From Streptomyces microflavus (GTDB taxonomy: Bacteria > Actinomycetota > Actinomycetes > Streptomycetales > Streptomycetaceae), in contig NZ_BMUG01000007.1 of assembly GCF_014650075.1 (NCBI RefSeq), positions 248,001 to 312,000 on the forward strand: a stretch of DNA of 64,000 nucleotides, written 5' to 3'. A program made the position numbers and the translations under genes. Below, piece after piece: positions 9,230 through 17,413 of this stretch (position 1 is the first letter of the stretch; each line of letters starts with the position of its first letter). Under the pieces are notes generated by a model. The model was not told the DNA's origin. It did no database searches and saw only the letters and a list, made by a program, of their open reading frames with translations.

Positions 9230-10216
9230 CTACTTCGTCAGGTCGGCCTTGAGCTCTTCGAGGATCTTGTCGGCCGCCGTGTAGCCGATGCCCTGGATCC
9301 ACAGCTGGTCGTCGACCGCGAAGACCTTGCCGTTCTTCACCGCGTCCATGTTCTTCCACAGACCGCTGCCGGTGGTCTGCGTCTCCTTGGACTTCGCCGG
9401 GTCGCCGTACGTCGAGTGGAAGACCGCGTCCGCGTCCGCGAGGTCGATCTTCTCGGGGCTGACGTCGTAGCTGAAGCCGTCCTTGGCCTGGTCCGTGACG
9501 GCCGGGCGGCCGAGGCCCACGTCGGCGAGGATCGTGGCGATGTAGTTCTTCTTGCCGTAGATGCGGATGTCGGCGCCCTCGACGAACCGGACCATGTTGA
9601 CCTCGGTCGCGGCCGCCTTGTCCTTGCCGCCGAGCGCCTTCGTCACGTCGGCCACGTGCTCGGCGTAGTCGTCGGTGACCATCTTCGCCTCGGCCTTCTT
9701 GTTCAGGGCCTCCGCGTGGACCTGGAAGTTCTCCTTCCAGGGGTAGCCGGTGTTCTCCGTCATCACGGTCGGCGCGATCCTGGAGAGCTCGGCGTACTTG
9801 TCGCCGTGCCGGATCTTGCTGGTGAGGATGAGGTCGGGCTTCAGACCGGCGATGGCCTCCAGGTTCGGGGTCATCATCTGGCCCACGTCCGTGATGCCCG
9901 CGACCTGGTCCTTCGGCAGGTAGTTCAGGAACCCCGACTCCACGTCCGCGTGGGTCGCGCCGACCGGCTTCACACCGAGGGTGAGGACCGAGTCGAGTTC
10001 GGCGGTGTCCAGGACGACGACCCGCTGCGGGGCGGCCGGGACCTTCACGTCGCCCATCGCCGTCTTCACCGTACGGGGACCTTCGGAGGACCCGTCCGAG
10101 CTGGAGCCGGACGCGCTGGAGGATTCGGACGAGAAGCCGCAGGCGGACAGGGACAGGGCGGCGGCCACGGTGAGGGACGCGGCGGCGAGCAGACGGGAGC
10201 GGTGCTGGGGAGTCAT
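9230..10216 (-). CDS. Iron-siderophore ABC transporter substrate-binding lipoprotein
   Basis: A 328-residue lipoprotein with a signal peptide and lipobox LSAC (cysteine at about residue 26), then a Ser-rich tether. The mature part has the class III (FecB/FhuD) binding-protein layout: PQRVVVLDTAELDSVLTLGV, the IAGLKPDLIL motif, a long linking helix and a C-terminal lobe ending GYTAADKILEEL. It should capture a ferric siderophore outside the membrane and pass it to the two FecCD permeases. It is the last gene of the four-gene operon, starting 4 bases after the ATPase stop. No siderophore biosynthesis gene is visible in the window, so the ligand is unknown. Confidence 0.93.
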   Translation of the reverse strand: MTPQHRSRLLAAASLTVAAALSLSACGFSSESSSASGSSSDGSSEGPRTVKTAMGDVKVPAAPQRVVVLDTAELDSVLTLGVKPVGATHADVESGFLNYLPKDQVAGITDVGQMMTPNLEAIAGLKPDLILTSKIRHGDKYAELSRIAPTVMTENTGYPWKENFQVHAEALNKKAEAKMVTDDYAEHVADVTKALGGKDKAAATEVNMVRFVEGADIRIYGKKNYIATILADVGLGRPAVTDQAKDGFSYDVSPEKIDLADADAVFHSTYGDPAKSKETQTTGSGLWKNMDAVKNGKVFAVDDQLWIQGIGYTAADKILEELKADLTK

Positions 10217-10219
10217 GGT

Positions 10220-11095
10220 TCAGAGGGCCTTTCCGGGAGTCGGGGCGGGGGCGGGAACGGGGGCAGGGGTCCAGGGGGCGCCCGGGACGACGAGCGGTGA
10301 ACCCGTCACCGGGTCCGGGACGATCACCGCCTCCAGGCCGAAGACCTCACGGACGAGCCCGGCGGTGACGACGTCCCCCGGCCGGCCCTCCGCGACGATC
10401 CGGCCCTCCTTCATGGCGACCAGGTGATCCGCGTACCGGGCCGCCTGGTTGAGGTCGTGCAGCACGGTGACGACCGTACGGCCGCGGGTGCCGTCGGCGG
10501 CAGGGGACGCCAACTGGCGCACCAGGTCGAGGACCTCCACCTGGTGCGCGATGTCCAGGTACGTCGTCGGCTCGTCGAGCAGCAGCAGATCCGTCTCCTG
10601 CGCGAGCGCCATCGCGATCCACACCCGCTGGCGCTGCCCGCCCGACAGCTCGTCCACCGACCGCTCGGCCAGCGCCGTCACATCCGTACGGGACATGGCG
10701 TCGGTCACCGCCCGCTCGTCCGCGTCCGACCACTGCTGCCACCAGCTCTGGTGCGGCTGGCGGCCCCGGGCGACCAGGTCGGAGACGGTGATCGCCTCGG
10801 GGGCCACCGGGGTCTGCGGGAGCAGCCCGATGGACTGCGCGATGCGCTTGGTCGGTATCCGCGCCAGCTCCGTACCGTCCAGCAGGACCGCCCCGCCGCG
10901 CGGCTTCAGCAGCCGGCCGAGCGCCCGCAGGGTGGTGGACTTGCCGCAGGCGTTCGGGCCGACGATGACGGTGACCTGCCCGTCGGGCACGGCCAGGTCC
11001 AGCTCGTGGACGACGGTGCGGTCCTCGTACGCGAGGGTCAGGGCGCGGGCGGCGAGCCGCGCGGACCCGTGCGGGGAGTCGGTCGTCGGGCTCAT
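10220..11095 (-). CDS. Iron-siderophore ABC transporter ATP-binding protein
   Basis: A 291-residue FecE/FepC-type ABC ATPase. Walker A is GPNACGKST, with Ala-Cys in place of the common Asn-Gly. The signature motif is LSGGQRQRVW, Walker B is LLLDEPTTYLD, and the switch histidine lies in VLHDLNQAARY. The C-terminus is Pro/Ala-rich. The ATG at 11095 overlaps the upstream permease stop by 4 bases (ATGA), indicating translational coupling. It supplies energy for ferric-siderophore import with the adjacent permeases and binding protein. Confidence 0.95.
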   Translation of the reverse strand: MSPTTDSPHGSARLAARALTLAYEDRTVVHELDLAVPDGQVTVIVGPNACGKSTTLRALGRLLKPRGGAVLLDGTELARIPTKRIAQSIGLLPQTPVAPEAITVSDLVARGRQPHQSWWQQWSDADERAVTDAMSRTDVTALAERSVDELSGGQRQRVWIAMALAQETDLLLLDEPTTYLDIAHQVEVLDLVRQLASPAADGTRGRTVVTVLHDLNQAARYADHLVAMKEGRIVAEGRPGDVVTAGLVREVFGLEAVIVPDPVTGSPLVVPGAPWTPAPVPAPAPTPGKAL

Positions 11096-12168
11096 GCGGT
11101 GCCTCCACTGCGGCCGCGGTGACCGCGGATGATCAGCCAGATCAGGTACGGGGCGCCGACCGCCGCCGTGAGGACGCCCACCGGCAGTTCGGTGGGCGAG
11201 AACAGCCTGCGGGCGAGCAGGTCGCCGAGGACGACGATCACCGCGCCCAGCAGCGCCGAGGACAGCAGCGGGATCTGCGCGGTACGGGTCATCCGGCGGG
11301 CGATCTGCGGGGCGAGCAGCGCCACGAAGTCCACCGGGCCCGCCGTGCCCGTCGCGACGGAGGCCAGGACCACGCCGAGCGCGACGAGTCCGAGCCGTAC
11401 GCGCCCCAGGCGCACGCCCAGCGCGGTGGCGGTGTCGTCGTCCATCGTGACGGTCCGCTGCGCGCGGGCCGCCCAGGCGACGGCGGGCAGCAGGACCAGC
11501 AGCGTCCAAGCGAGCGGGGCGGCCTCCGGCCAGCCGCGCCCGTTGAGCGAACCGGTCATCCAGATCTGCGCCTGCTGCGCGACCAGGTAGTCGCCCTTGG
11601 TCAGGAACAGCGTGGTGACCGACCGCAGCGCGATGGCGATGCCGATGCCGATGAGGACGAAGCGGGTGGCGTGCAGCCCGCCGCGCCAGGCGAAGACGTA
11701 GACGAGTGCGGCCGCCGCGATGCCGCCGACGACGGAGAGGTAGGGCAGGAACGTGTACGAGGTGATCCCGAAGGTCATCGCGCCGACCGTGAGCGCGCTC
11801 GCGCCCTGGCTGATGCCGATGATGTCGGGGCTGGCGAGCGGGTTGCGGGCCACCGTCTGGATCAGCGCCCCGGCGATCCCGAACGCCACGCCCACGAGCA
11901 GCCCGACGACCATGCGCGGCAGCCGCAGCGTGCCCACGACCAGCTCGGCGGAGGACGGCTGCCCGAGGATCACCTTCACGACCTCGCCGGGCGCGACGAA
12001 GCTCTCGCCGACACAGAGGTAGGCGACGCAGACCACGGCCAGCAGCACGACGAGGGCGGCCGCGACGACGGACGCCCGCCGGTGCAGCAGGAACCGGCCG
12101 CGCGGCCCGGCCTTCACGACGGAGTACCCGGCGGGCCGGACCCGTACGGCCGTTGACGACTCGCTCAT
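11092..12168 (-). CDS. FecCD-family iron-siderophore permease (second)
   Basis: A 358-residue integral membrane permease of the FecCD/BtuC family with about nine or ten hydrophobic segments. Family landmarks include RLPRMVVGLLVGVAFGIAG, RNPLASPDIIGISQGAS and the C-terminal GPVDFVALLAPQIAR then LPVGVLTAAVGAPYLIWLI. It should pair with the other permease (12165-13214) as a heterodimeric channel. Its start overlaps the preceding permease stop by 4 bases, and its stop overlaps the ATPase start by 4 bases, so the operon is tightly coupled. Confidence 0.94.
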   Translation of the reverse strand: MSESSTAVRVRPAGYSVVKAGPRGRFLLHRRASVVAAALVVLLAVVCVAYLCVGESFVAPGEVVKVILGQPSSAELVVGTLRLPRMVVGLLVGVAFGIAGALIQTVARNPLASPDIIGISQGASALTVGAMTFGITSYTFLPYLSVVGGIAAAALVYVFAWRGGLHATRFVLIGIGIAIALRSVTTLFLTKGDYLVAQQAQIWMTGSLNGRGWPEAAPLAWTLLVLLPAVAWAARAQRTVTMDDDTATALGVRLGRVRLGLVALGVVLASVATGTAGPVDFVALLAPQIARRMTRTAQIPLLSSALLGAVIVVLGDLLARRLFSPTELPVGVLTAAVGAPYLIWLIIRGHRGRSGGTA

Positions 12169-13214
12169 GCCGGCACCGCCTTCCGGCGTACGAGGGTGAC
12201 CAGGAACGGCACCCCGATCAGCGCCGTCATCACACCCGCCGGGACCTCGCTCGGCGGGAACACGATCCGGCCGATGACGTCCGAGACGAGCAGCATCACC
12301 GGCCCGATCAGCGCGGCCATGGGCAGCACCCAGCGGTGGTCGTTGCCGACGACCGCGCGGGCGATGTGCGGGACGGCGAGCCCGATGAACGCGATCGGCC
12401 CGGCGGCGGCCACCCCGACCCCGGTCAGCACGGTCGCCCCGATGCCGCCGGTGATCCGGACCGCCGCGACGTTCTGCCCGAGCCCCTTCGCCACGTCCTC
12501 GCCGAGCGCGAGCGCGTCCAGCCCGCGGGCGACGGAGAGGACGAGTACGGCGCCGACGAGGAGGAAGGGCCAGATCTGCTGGACGACGTCCGCCTCCCGC
12601 CCCGCGATCGAGCCGACCTGCCAGAACCGGAACTCGTCCAGCGCGGACGCCTTCGTCGTGAGCACGCCCATCGTCACGGACACCAGCAGCGCGTTGATCG
12701 CCGCCCCGCCGAGCGCGAGCTTCACCGGGGTCGCGCCGCCCCGCCCGCTGGAGGCGATGGCGTACACGGCGACCGAGGCGACGGCGGCGCCCGCGAAGGC
12801 GAACCAGACGTACCCGGTCAGCGTGTGGACCCCCGCGAACGCGATGGCCATCACCACCGCCACCGACGCGCCCTGGCTGATGCCGAGGATGCCGGGGTCG
12901 GCGATGGGGTTACGGGTGATTCCCTGGAGCACCGTCCCCGCGAGGGCGAGCGCCGCGCCGACCATCAGGCCGATGAGCGTGCGCGGCACCCGCAGTGTGC
13001 GGATCACCTCGGCGGCGTCGGAGTTCCCGCCGTGCAGCAGGGCGTCGAGCACCTCGCCCGGCGGGATGGAACGCGCGCCCACCGCGAGGCTCAGCAGGAC
13101 GGCCAGCAGCAGCGCGACGACGGCCGCGGCCGTCGCGGTCGCGCGCCGGGAGAGACGGGGGGCGCGGGGCGCGACGGCCGGTGCCGGCACGGGCGCTGGC
13201 GCTGACGCTGACAT
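12165..13214 (-). CDS. FecCD-family iron-siderophore permease (first)
   Basis: A 349-residue FecCD-type permease and the first gene of the importer operon. Landmarks are RTLRVPRTLIGLMVGAALALAG, RNPIADPGILGISQGAS and GPIAFIGLAVPHIAR, ending PAGVMTALIGVPFLV. The N-terminus before the first helix is an Ala/Pro-rich cytoplasmic tail. The ATG at 13214 is taken as start; a TTG three codons earlier (13223) is also in frame and no strong ribosome site settles the choice. A candidate iron box lies about 70 bases upstream. Confidence 0.93.
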   Translation of the reverse strand: MSASAPAPVPAPAVAPRAPRLSRRATATAAAVVALLLAVLLSLAVGARSIPPGEVLDALLHGGNSDAAEVIRTLRVPRTLIGLMVGAALALAGTVLQGITRNPIADPGILGISQGASVAVVMAIAFAGVHTLTGYVWFAFAGAAVASVAVYAIASSGRGGATPVKLALGGAAINALLVSVTMGVLTTKASALDEFRFWQVGSIAGREADVVQQIWPFLLVGAVLVLSVARGLDALALGEDVAKGLGQNVAAVRITGGIGATVLTGVGVAAAGPIAFIGLAVPHIARAVVGNDHRWVLPMAALIGPVMLLVSDVIGRIVFPPSEVPAGVMTALIGVPFLVTLVRRKAVPA

Positions 13215-13284
13215 CTGAACCAATCGGGAGGGACACGGGGGCGTGCGTCGACGGAGGCAGGTCGACGGGGGACGGTCGAGGGAG

Positions 13285-13303
13285 GTAACTAAGGCTTGGC
13301 TAA
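13285..13303. promoter_or_regulatory. Candidate DmdR/IdeR iron box upstream of siderophore importer
   Basis: The sequence GTAACTAAGGCTTGGCTAA matches the actinobacterial iron-box consensus TTAGGTTAGGCTCACCTAA at 12 of 19 positions by eye, including the AGGCT core and the terminal CTAA. It lies about 70 bases upstream of the first permease gene, where a DmdR1/IdeR repressor would block transcription in iron-replete cells. The placement fits an iron-regulated importer; the match is imperfect, so this is a moderate-confidence site. Confidence 0.5.
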
Positions 13304-13412
13304 GTGCGGGCTCAGTCTAGGCGGCGGGATTTCGCTGGGGACGGGGGTGGGTGGGCACAGCCGGGAGACGGCGGTGGGTCGGCCCGCCGGGCCCGTCGGC
13401 ACAATGGTCCGC

Positions 13413-14075
13413 ATGGCTTCCACGGCTCCGCGCCCCACCCCGGCCCCCCGCACCGCCCCCCTCACGGTCGGCTTCGACCTCGACATGACCCTCATCGACT
13501 CCCGGCCCGGTATCGCCGCCGCCTACCGGGCCCTGTCCGCCGAGACGGGGGTGCGCATCGACGACGCCCTGGTGGTGAGCCGGATCGGCCCGCCGCTGGA
13601 GGAGGAGCTGGCCCATTGGTTCCCGGCCGCCGAGGTGGCCGCGGCCGGCGACCGCTACCGGGAGCTCTACCCCGACCACGCGATAGCGCCGACCACGGCC
13701 CTCGCCGGGGCGCGGGATTCGGTGGCCGAGGTGCGGGCGCTCGGCGGCCGGGCCATCGTCGTGACGGCGAAGTACGAGCCGAACGCGAAGCTGCACCTGG
13801 CCCACCTCGGCATCGAACCGGACGCGGTGGTCGGCTGGCTGTGGGCGGAGGCCAAGGGCGAGGCGCTGCGCGAACACGGAGCGCAGGTGTACGTAGGCGA
13901 CCACACCGGGGACGTACGCGGGGCACGTGCGGCCGGAGCGCTGTCGGTCGCCGTGACGACGGGCCCGTGCGACGCGCAGGAGCTGCGGGCGGCGGGCGCG
14001 GACGTGGTGCTGGACGACCTGACGGAGTTCCCGGCCTGGCTCCGGGCGTTCGAGGCGGACCGCGCGGCGGCCTGA
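13413..14075 (+). CDS. HAD-family hydrolase (phosphatase-like)
   Basis: About 220 residues. Motif I is FDLDMTLIDS, with two catalytic aspartates; motif II is the threonine in IVVTAK; motif III is the lysine in the AEAKGEAL region; motif IV is YVGDHTGDV. The layout with an alpha-helical cap after motif I matches phosphoglycolate-phosphatase-like HAD enzymes. Substrate unknown. Two in-frame ATGs (13404 and 13413) are possible. A CACAAT box ending 8 bases before 13413 fits a leaderless promoter and would make 13413 the true start; no ribosome site is seen for either. Confidence 0.85.
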   Translation: MASTAPRPTPAPRTAPLTVGFDLDMTLIDSRPGIAAAYRALSAETGVRIDDALVVSRIGPPLEEELAHWFPAAEVAAAGDRYRELYPDHAIAPTTALAGARDSVAEVRALGGRAIVVTAKYEPNAKLHLAHLGIEPDAVVGWLWAEAKGEALREHGAQVYVGDHTGDVRGARAAGALSVAVTTGPCDAQELRAAGADVVLDDLTEFPAWLRAFEADRAAA

Positions 14076-14110
14076 GGGAGTGCTGCGAAGCGGGGCGGCC
14101 CGGGGGCCCG

Positions 14111-14452
14111 CTAGCGCTCCGGCTCGGTCACCTCGCCGGTCACCCGGTCGATCACCCAGTCCAGGCCGTGCGGTCCCGGCTCGTACGAGGGTGCCTGCCG
14201 CCAGACCCTGCTGAAGCCGTCGACGAGCGCCGAGCGGGCGTCCGCACCGGCGGGGAGCCGGGACCGCAGCAGCTCCAGCAGGAGCGGGGCGAGCAGGTCG
14301 TAGAGCTCACCGAGCGCGTCCCGGCTGCCGTGCGCGATCTGTACGAGGAGGTCGTCGACGTGCGCCGTCGCCCGGCCCGGAACGGTGCAGGCCGCCGGGG
14401 AGCCGGCGTCGCCGACGGGCCGGGACCGCTGCATACGGAGTCCGTGGTTCAC
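14111..14452 (-). CDS. Sigma-70 region-2-like small protein
   Basis: A 113-residue protein. Its centre (VDDLLVQIAHGSRDALGELY, then DLLAPLLLELLRSRL, then ALVDGFSRVWRQAPSYEP) follows the pattern of ECF sigma factor region 2, including the aromatic-rich end of the -10 recognition helix. There is no region 4: the protein ends soon after. It is therefore either a degenerate sigma factor or a region-2-only protein that could bind RNA polymerase or an anti-sigma factor. GTG start at 14452. It stands near a small membrane-protein gene on the same strand. Function not known. Confidence 0.6.
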   Translation of the reverse strand: MNHGLRMQRSRPVGDAGSPAACTVPGRATAHVDDLLVQIAHGSRDALGELYDLLAPLLLELLRSRLPAGADARSALVDGFSRVWRQAPSYEPGPHGLDWVIDRVTGEVTEPER

Positions 14453-14468
14453 ACGACGACCCTAGGCC

Positions 14469-14708
14469 CTAGCCGCGTTCCGCAGCCCGCTTCGGAGAGC
14501 TGGTCCACGCGGAGCGCACGACGCCCGCCCCGGCGATCAGGAAGCCGAGCCCCATGAACATGGAGACCCCGTACGCGACCGGAGGGAAGGGCTCCGTACC
14601 GAGGAAGAGCGGGGCCACCGTGACGAGAGTGGCCAGTGCGCCGACGAAAAAGACGATCGCGCCGACCTGAACCAGCCGGTCCCCGGCGCCTGAAGGAGTA
14701 GTACTCAC
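14469..14708 (-). CDS. Small two-helix membrane protein
   Basis: A 79-residue protein read from the GTG at 14708. It has two hydrophobic segments (VGAIVFFVGALATLVTVAPLF and VAYGVSMFMGLGFLIAGAGVV) and a short basic tail (SPKRAAERG). No family was recognised. The stop lies 16 bases before the start of the sigma-like gene, so the two may be cotranscribed. The open frame continues about 11 codons upstream, but the GTG begins the more plausible polar N-terminus (VSTTPSGAGD). Confidence 0.6.
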   Translation of the reverse strand: MSTTPSGAGDRLVQVGAIVFFVGALATLVTVAPLFLGTEPFPPVAYGVSMFMGLGFLIAGAGVVRSAWTSSPKRAAERG

Positions 14709-14898
14709 CCCACCAGGGTAGTTCCCAGCCCGGAGGAACACTCCGGCGACGTCTTGTCACCGGCCGCAGGGCGATTAGCCTTGGACCAGGCGGGTCACGG
14801 TGACCCGCTGTACTGCTATCCGGAGCCGTTGTTCTCGTCCGTTCCCTTTCGAGGACCGGCTCTTCCGCACATTGACGAGTACGAGGACGGGGACAGAC

Positions 14899-15282
14899 GT
14901 GCCCACCGGCAAGGTGAAGTGGTTCAACAGCGAGAAGGGCTTCGGCTTTCTCTCCCGCGACGACGGCGGCGACGTCTTCGTGCACTCGTCGGTACTCCCT
15001 GCCGGGGTCGACGCACTCAAGCCCGGCCAGCGCGTGGAGTTCGGCGTGGTCGCGGGCCAGCGCGGTGACCAGGCCCTGTCCGTGGTGGTCCTCGACCCCA
15101 CCCCGTCCGTCGCCGCCGCCCAGCGCCGCAAGCCGGACGAGCTGGCGTCGATCGTCCAGGACCTGACGACGGTCCTGGAGAACATCACGCCCCAGCTGGA
15201 GCGCGGCCGCTACCCGGACAAGGCCTCAGGCGCCAAGATCGCGGGCCTGCTGCGGGCCGTGGCCGACCAGCTGGACGTGTAG
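14899..15282 (+). CDS. Cold-shock domain protein with C-terminal extension
   Basis: A 127-residue protein read from the GTG at 14899. The first ~67 residues are a classic cold-shock domain: TGKVKWFNSEKGFGFL with RNP1 (KGFGFL) and RNP2 (DVFVH). Beyond it lies a ~60-residue helical extension (QRRKPDELASIVQDLTTVLE, then RGRYPDKASGAKIAGLLRAV), about doubling the normal length. It should bind single-stranded RNA or DNA. The extension is probably helical and might mediate dimerisation or protein contact; that is inference. A purine-rich GAGGACGGGGA site precedes the start. Confidence 0.9.
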   Translation: MPTGKVKWFNSEKGFGFLSRDDGGDVFVHSSVLPAGVDALKPGQRVEFGVVAGQRGDQALSVVVLDPTPSVAAAQRRKPDELASIVQDLTTVLENITPQLERGRYPDKASGAKIAGLLRAVADQLDV

Positions 15283-15298
15283 AGGGCGTCCTCGGGGT

Positions 15299-16168
15299 TC
15301 AGGAAGAGGCGGGGAACAGCAGCGCGTCCGGGCCGAGGGGCGGTACGAGCCCCTCGGCCGCGGCGCGGGTGAGCAGGCCCCGGACCGCCGCGTAGCCGTC
15401 CTCGCCGAGGTCGGCGGTGAACTCGTTCACGTACAGCCCGATGTGCTGGTCCGCGACGGCCGGGTCCATCTCCTGGGCGTGCTCCTGGACGTACGGCCGC
15501 GAGACCTCCGGGTGGTCCCAGGCCAGCCGGACCGAGCTGCGGATCGATTCGGCCAGGCGTCCCAGGGTCTCCTCGCCGAGGGAGCGCTTGGCGATGATCG
15601 CGCCGAGGGGGATCGGCAGGCCGGTGGTGTCCTCCCAGTGGCGTCCCATGTCGGCCAGGTTGTGGAGCCCGAAGTTCCGGTACGTGAAACGGGCCTCGTG
15701 GATGACGAGACCGGCGTCCACCTTGCCGTCCCGCACGGCCGGCATGATCTCGTCGAAGGGCATGACGACGACCTCGCCGACCCCGCCCGGGACCATCTCC
15801 GCCGCCCAGAGCCGGAACAGCAGGTACGCCGTCGAGCGCTCGCTCGGCACCGCGACCGTCCGGCCGGTCAGGTCGAGGCCCATCTCCTTGGTGAGGACCA
15901 GCGGGCCGCAGCCCCGGCCCAGCGCCCCGCCGCACGGCAGGAGCGCGTACTCGTCCAGGACCCAGGGCAGGACCGCGTACGACACCTTCAGGACGTCCAG
16001 CTCGCCGCGCTCGGCCATGCCGTTGGTGATGTCGATGTCCGCGAAGGTCACCTTCAGCGCGGGCGCGCCGGGGACCCTGTCATGGGCCCAGGCGTCGAAG
16101 ACGAACGTGTCGTTGGGGCAGGGCGAGAAGGCGATCTCGATCGCGTCCGGGTTCGCTTCAGTGGTCAT
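15299..16168 (-). CDS. mqnD: 1,4-dihydroxy-6-naphthoate synthase (MqnD)
   Basis: A 289-residue enzyme of the futalosine menaquinone pathway, converting cyclic de-hypoxanthine futalosine to 1,4-dihydroxy-6-naphthoate. Recognisable family segments are IEIAFSPCPNDTFVFDAWAH, the TFADIDITN strand, VLKVSYAVLPWVLDEYALLP, GRTVAVPSERSTAYLL and VDAGLVIHEARFTY with the conserved histidine. The fold is periplasmic-binding-protein-like, although the enzyme is cytoplasmic with no signal peptide. Its start overlaps the mqnB stop by 11 bases, so the two are translationally coupled. Streptomyces make menaquinone by this route. Confidence 0.95.
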   Translation of the reverse strand: MTTEANPDAIEIAFSPCPNDTFVFDAWAHDRVPGAPALKVTFADIDITNGMAERGELDVLKVSYAVLPWVLDEYALLPCGGALGRGCGPLVLTKEMGLDLTGRTVAVPSERSTAYLLFRLWAAEMVPGGVGEVVVMPFDEIMPAVRDGKVDAGLVIHEARFTYRNFGLHNLADMGRHWEDTTGLPIPLGAIIAKRSLGEETLGRLAESIRSSVRLAWDHPEVSRPYVQEHAQEMDPAVADQHIGLYVNEFTADLGEDGYAAVRGLLTRAAAEGLVPPLGPDALLFPASS

Positions 16169-16865
16169 GCCGGTTCCAACCTTCCAGTACGGGTCCCGTC
16201 TTCCCGAACGCCTCCGTGAGCGCGGCCAGCGCGTCCCCGATGCGCCAGGCGGCCCGGTCGCGGGGGCCGACGGTGTTCGAGACGGCCCGCAGTTCCAGTA
16301 CGGGCACCCCGGCCCGCTCGGCGGCCTCCGCGACCCCGAAGCCCTCCATCGCCTCCGCCAGCGCACCCGGGTACGCGGTGAGCAGGGCGGCGGTGCGGGC
16401 GGCGGTGCCGGTCACGGTGGAGACGGTGAGGACGGGGCCGGGCGAGGCGCCGGTGGCCGCCGCCACCTCCCGTACGAGCGTGGGCGGCGGCGCGAAGCGG
16501 TCCCGGCCGAAGCCGAGCGCGGTGACGGGCAGGAAGCCGTCGGGGGTCTCGGCGCCCAGGTCCGCGGCGACGATGTCGCTCGCCACGACCAGCGAGCCGA
16601 GCGGGGCGGCGGGGGCGAATCCGCCGCCGATCCCGGCCGAGACGACGAGCCCGTACGGCCCCGGGGCGGATCCTGTAGCCGACGCGAGGGCGAAGGCCGC
16701 CGCCGCGGCTGCCGCCGCCGGGCCCGCACCGCCCGCCAGGACGTCGAACACACCGCTGCGGTGCAGCTCGGCCCCCGGCACGTCGAGGATCTGCGGGGTA
16801 CCCCCGAACGCACGCGTGACCGCGTCCCGTTCCACCGGGACAGCGGTCACGACGAGCACACGCAC
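16158..16865 (-). CDS. mqnB: Futalosine hydrolase (MqnB)
   Basis: A 235-residue nucleoside phosphorylase-like hydrolase that removes hypoxanthine from futalosine to give de-hypoxanthine futalosine. Motifs include the N-terminal strand RVLVVTAVPVERDAV, the Gly-rich VVSAGIGGGFAP, the catalytic acidic segment VVASDIVAADLG, and EAMEGFGVAEAAERAGVPVLELRAVSN, which matches the MTA/SAH nucleosidase catalytic helix. GTG start at 16865. Its 3' end overlaps mqnD, which acts later in the same pathway. Confidence 0.95.
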   Translation of the reverse strand: MRVLVVTAVPVERDAVTRAFGGTPQILDVPGAELHRSGVFDVLAGGAGPAAAAAAAAFALASATGSAPGPYGLVVSAGIGGGFAPAAPLGSLVVASDIVAADLGAETPDGFLPVTALGFGRDRFAPPPTLVREVAAATGASPGPVLTVSTVTGTAARTAALLTAYPGALAEAMEGFGVAEAAERAGVPVLELRAVSNTVGPRDRAAWRIGDALAALTEAFGKTGPVLEGWNRHDH

Positions 16866-16906
16866 AGGGAGAGCCTCAGGGCCTCAGGAGGGACGGGGGA
16901 CGGCGG

Positions 16907-17386
16907 TCAGGACGTCTTCTTGAGCTCGAACTGCCAGATGCCGGTGAGCTTCTTGCCCTTGGTCTCCACGATGGAGACGTTCGTCTTGCTGGCGGGCTCG
17001 CCGGTCTGGCTGGTGAAGAACGCGCTGCCGGGGATCGTCCGGTACGTCTTCTTGAACGGCTCCTGCTCGGCCTGCTGGCCGTTGATGAAGAGCGTCCAGC
17101 CGTTCTCGGCGATCTCCGGGTCGACGCCGAAGCGGACCTTGTCGTCCATCGCGACCTCGATGGTCTTCTCGGGCTTCTGGTTGAGGCAGCCCTGGATCAG
17201 CGATTCCTTGATCGCCTCACCGTCGTTGTAGCAGGCCGCCTCGGAGTTCACCGAGGTCGTGCCGACCGTCACGGTGGCGAGCGGCGTCGGCTTGTCGCAG
17301 GCGGACAGGACAAGGAGTCCCGCGGACACGGCACCAAGAGCGACGCCGATTCGACGGCCCTTACCGGAGAAGAACGCAACGGTCAT
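16907..17386 (-). CDS. DUF2771-like lipoprotein
   Basis: A 159-residue predicted lipoprotein with a basic N-terminus, a hydrophobic core and lipobox VLSAC (Cys about residue 30). The mature region contains one Cys pair candidate (ACYNDGEA and QGCLNQK) and beta-rich sequence, consistent with the small actinobacterial DUF2771 family. It is upstream of mqnB on the same strand with a 41-base gap, so cotranscription is possible. Function unknown; anchored on the outer face of the membrane. Confidence 0.75.
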   Translation of the reverse strand: MTVAFFSGKGRRIGVALGAVSAGLLVLSACDKPTPLATVTVGTTSVNSEAACYNDGEAIKESLIQGCLNQKPEKTIEVAMDDKVRFGVDPEIAENGWTLFINGQQAEQEPFKKTYRTIPGSAFFTSQTGEPASKTNVSIVETKGKKLTGIWQFELKKTS

Positions 17387-17413
17387 GGGCCGAAGGCTAT
17401 CGGTCGCCTCCGC

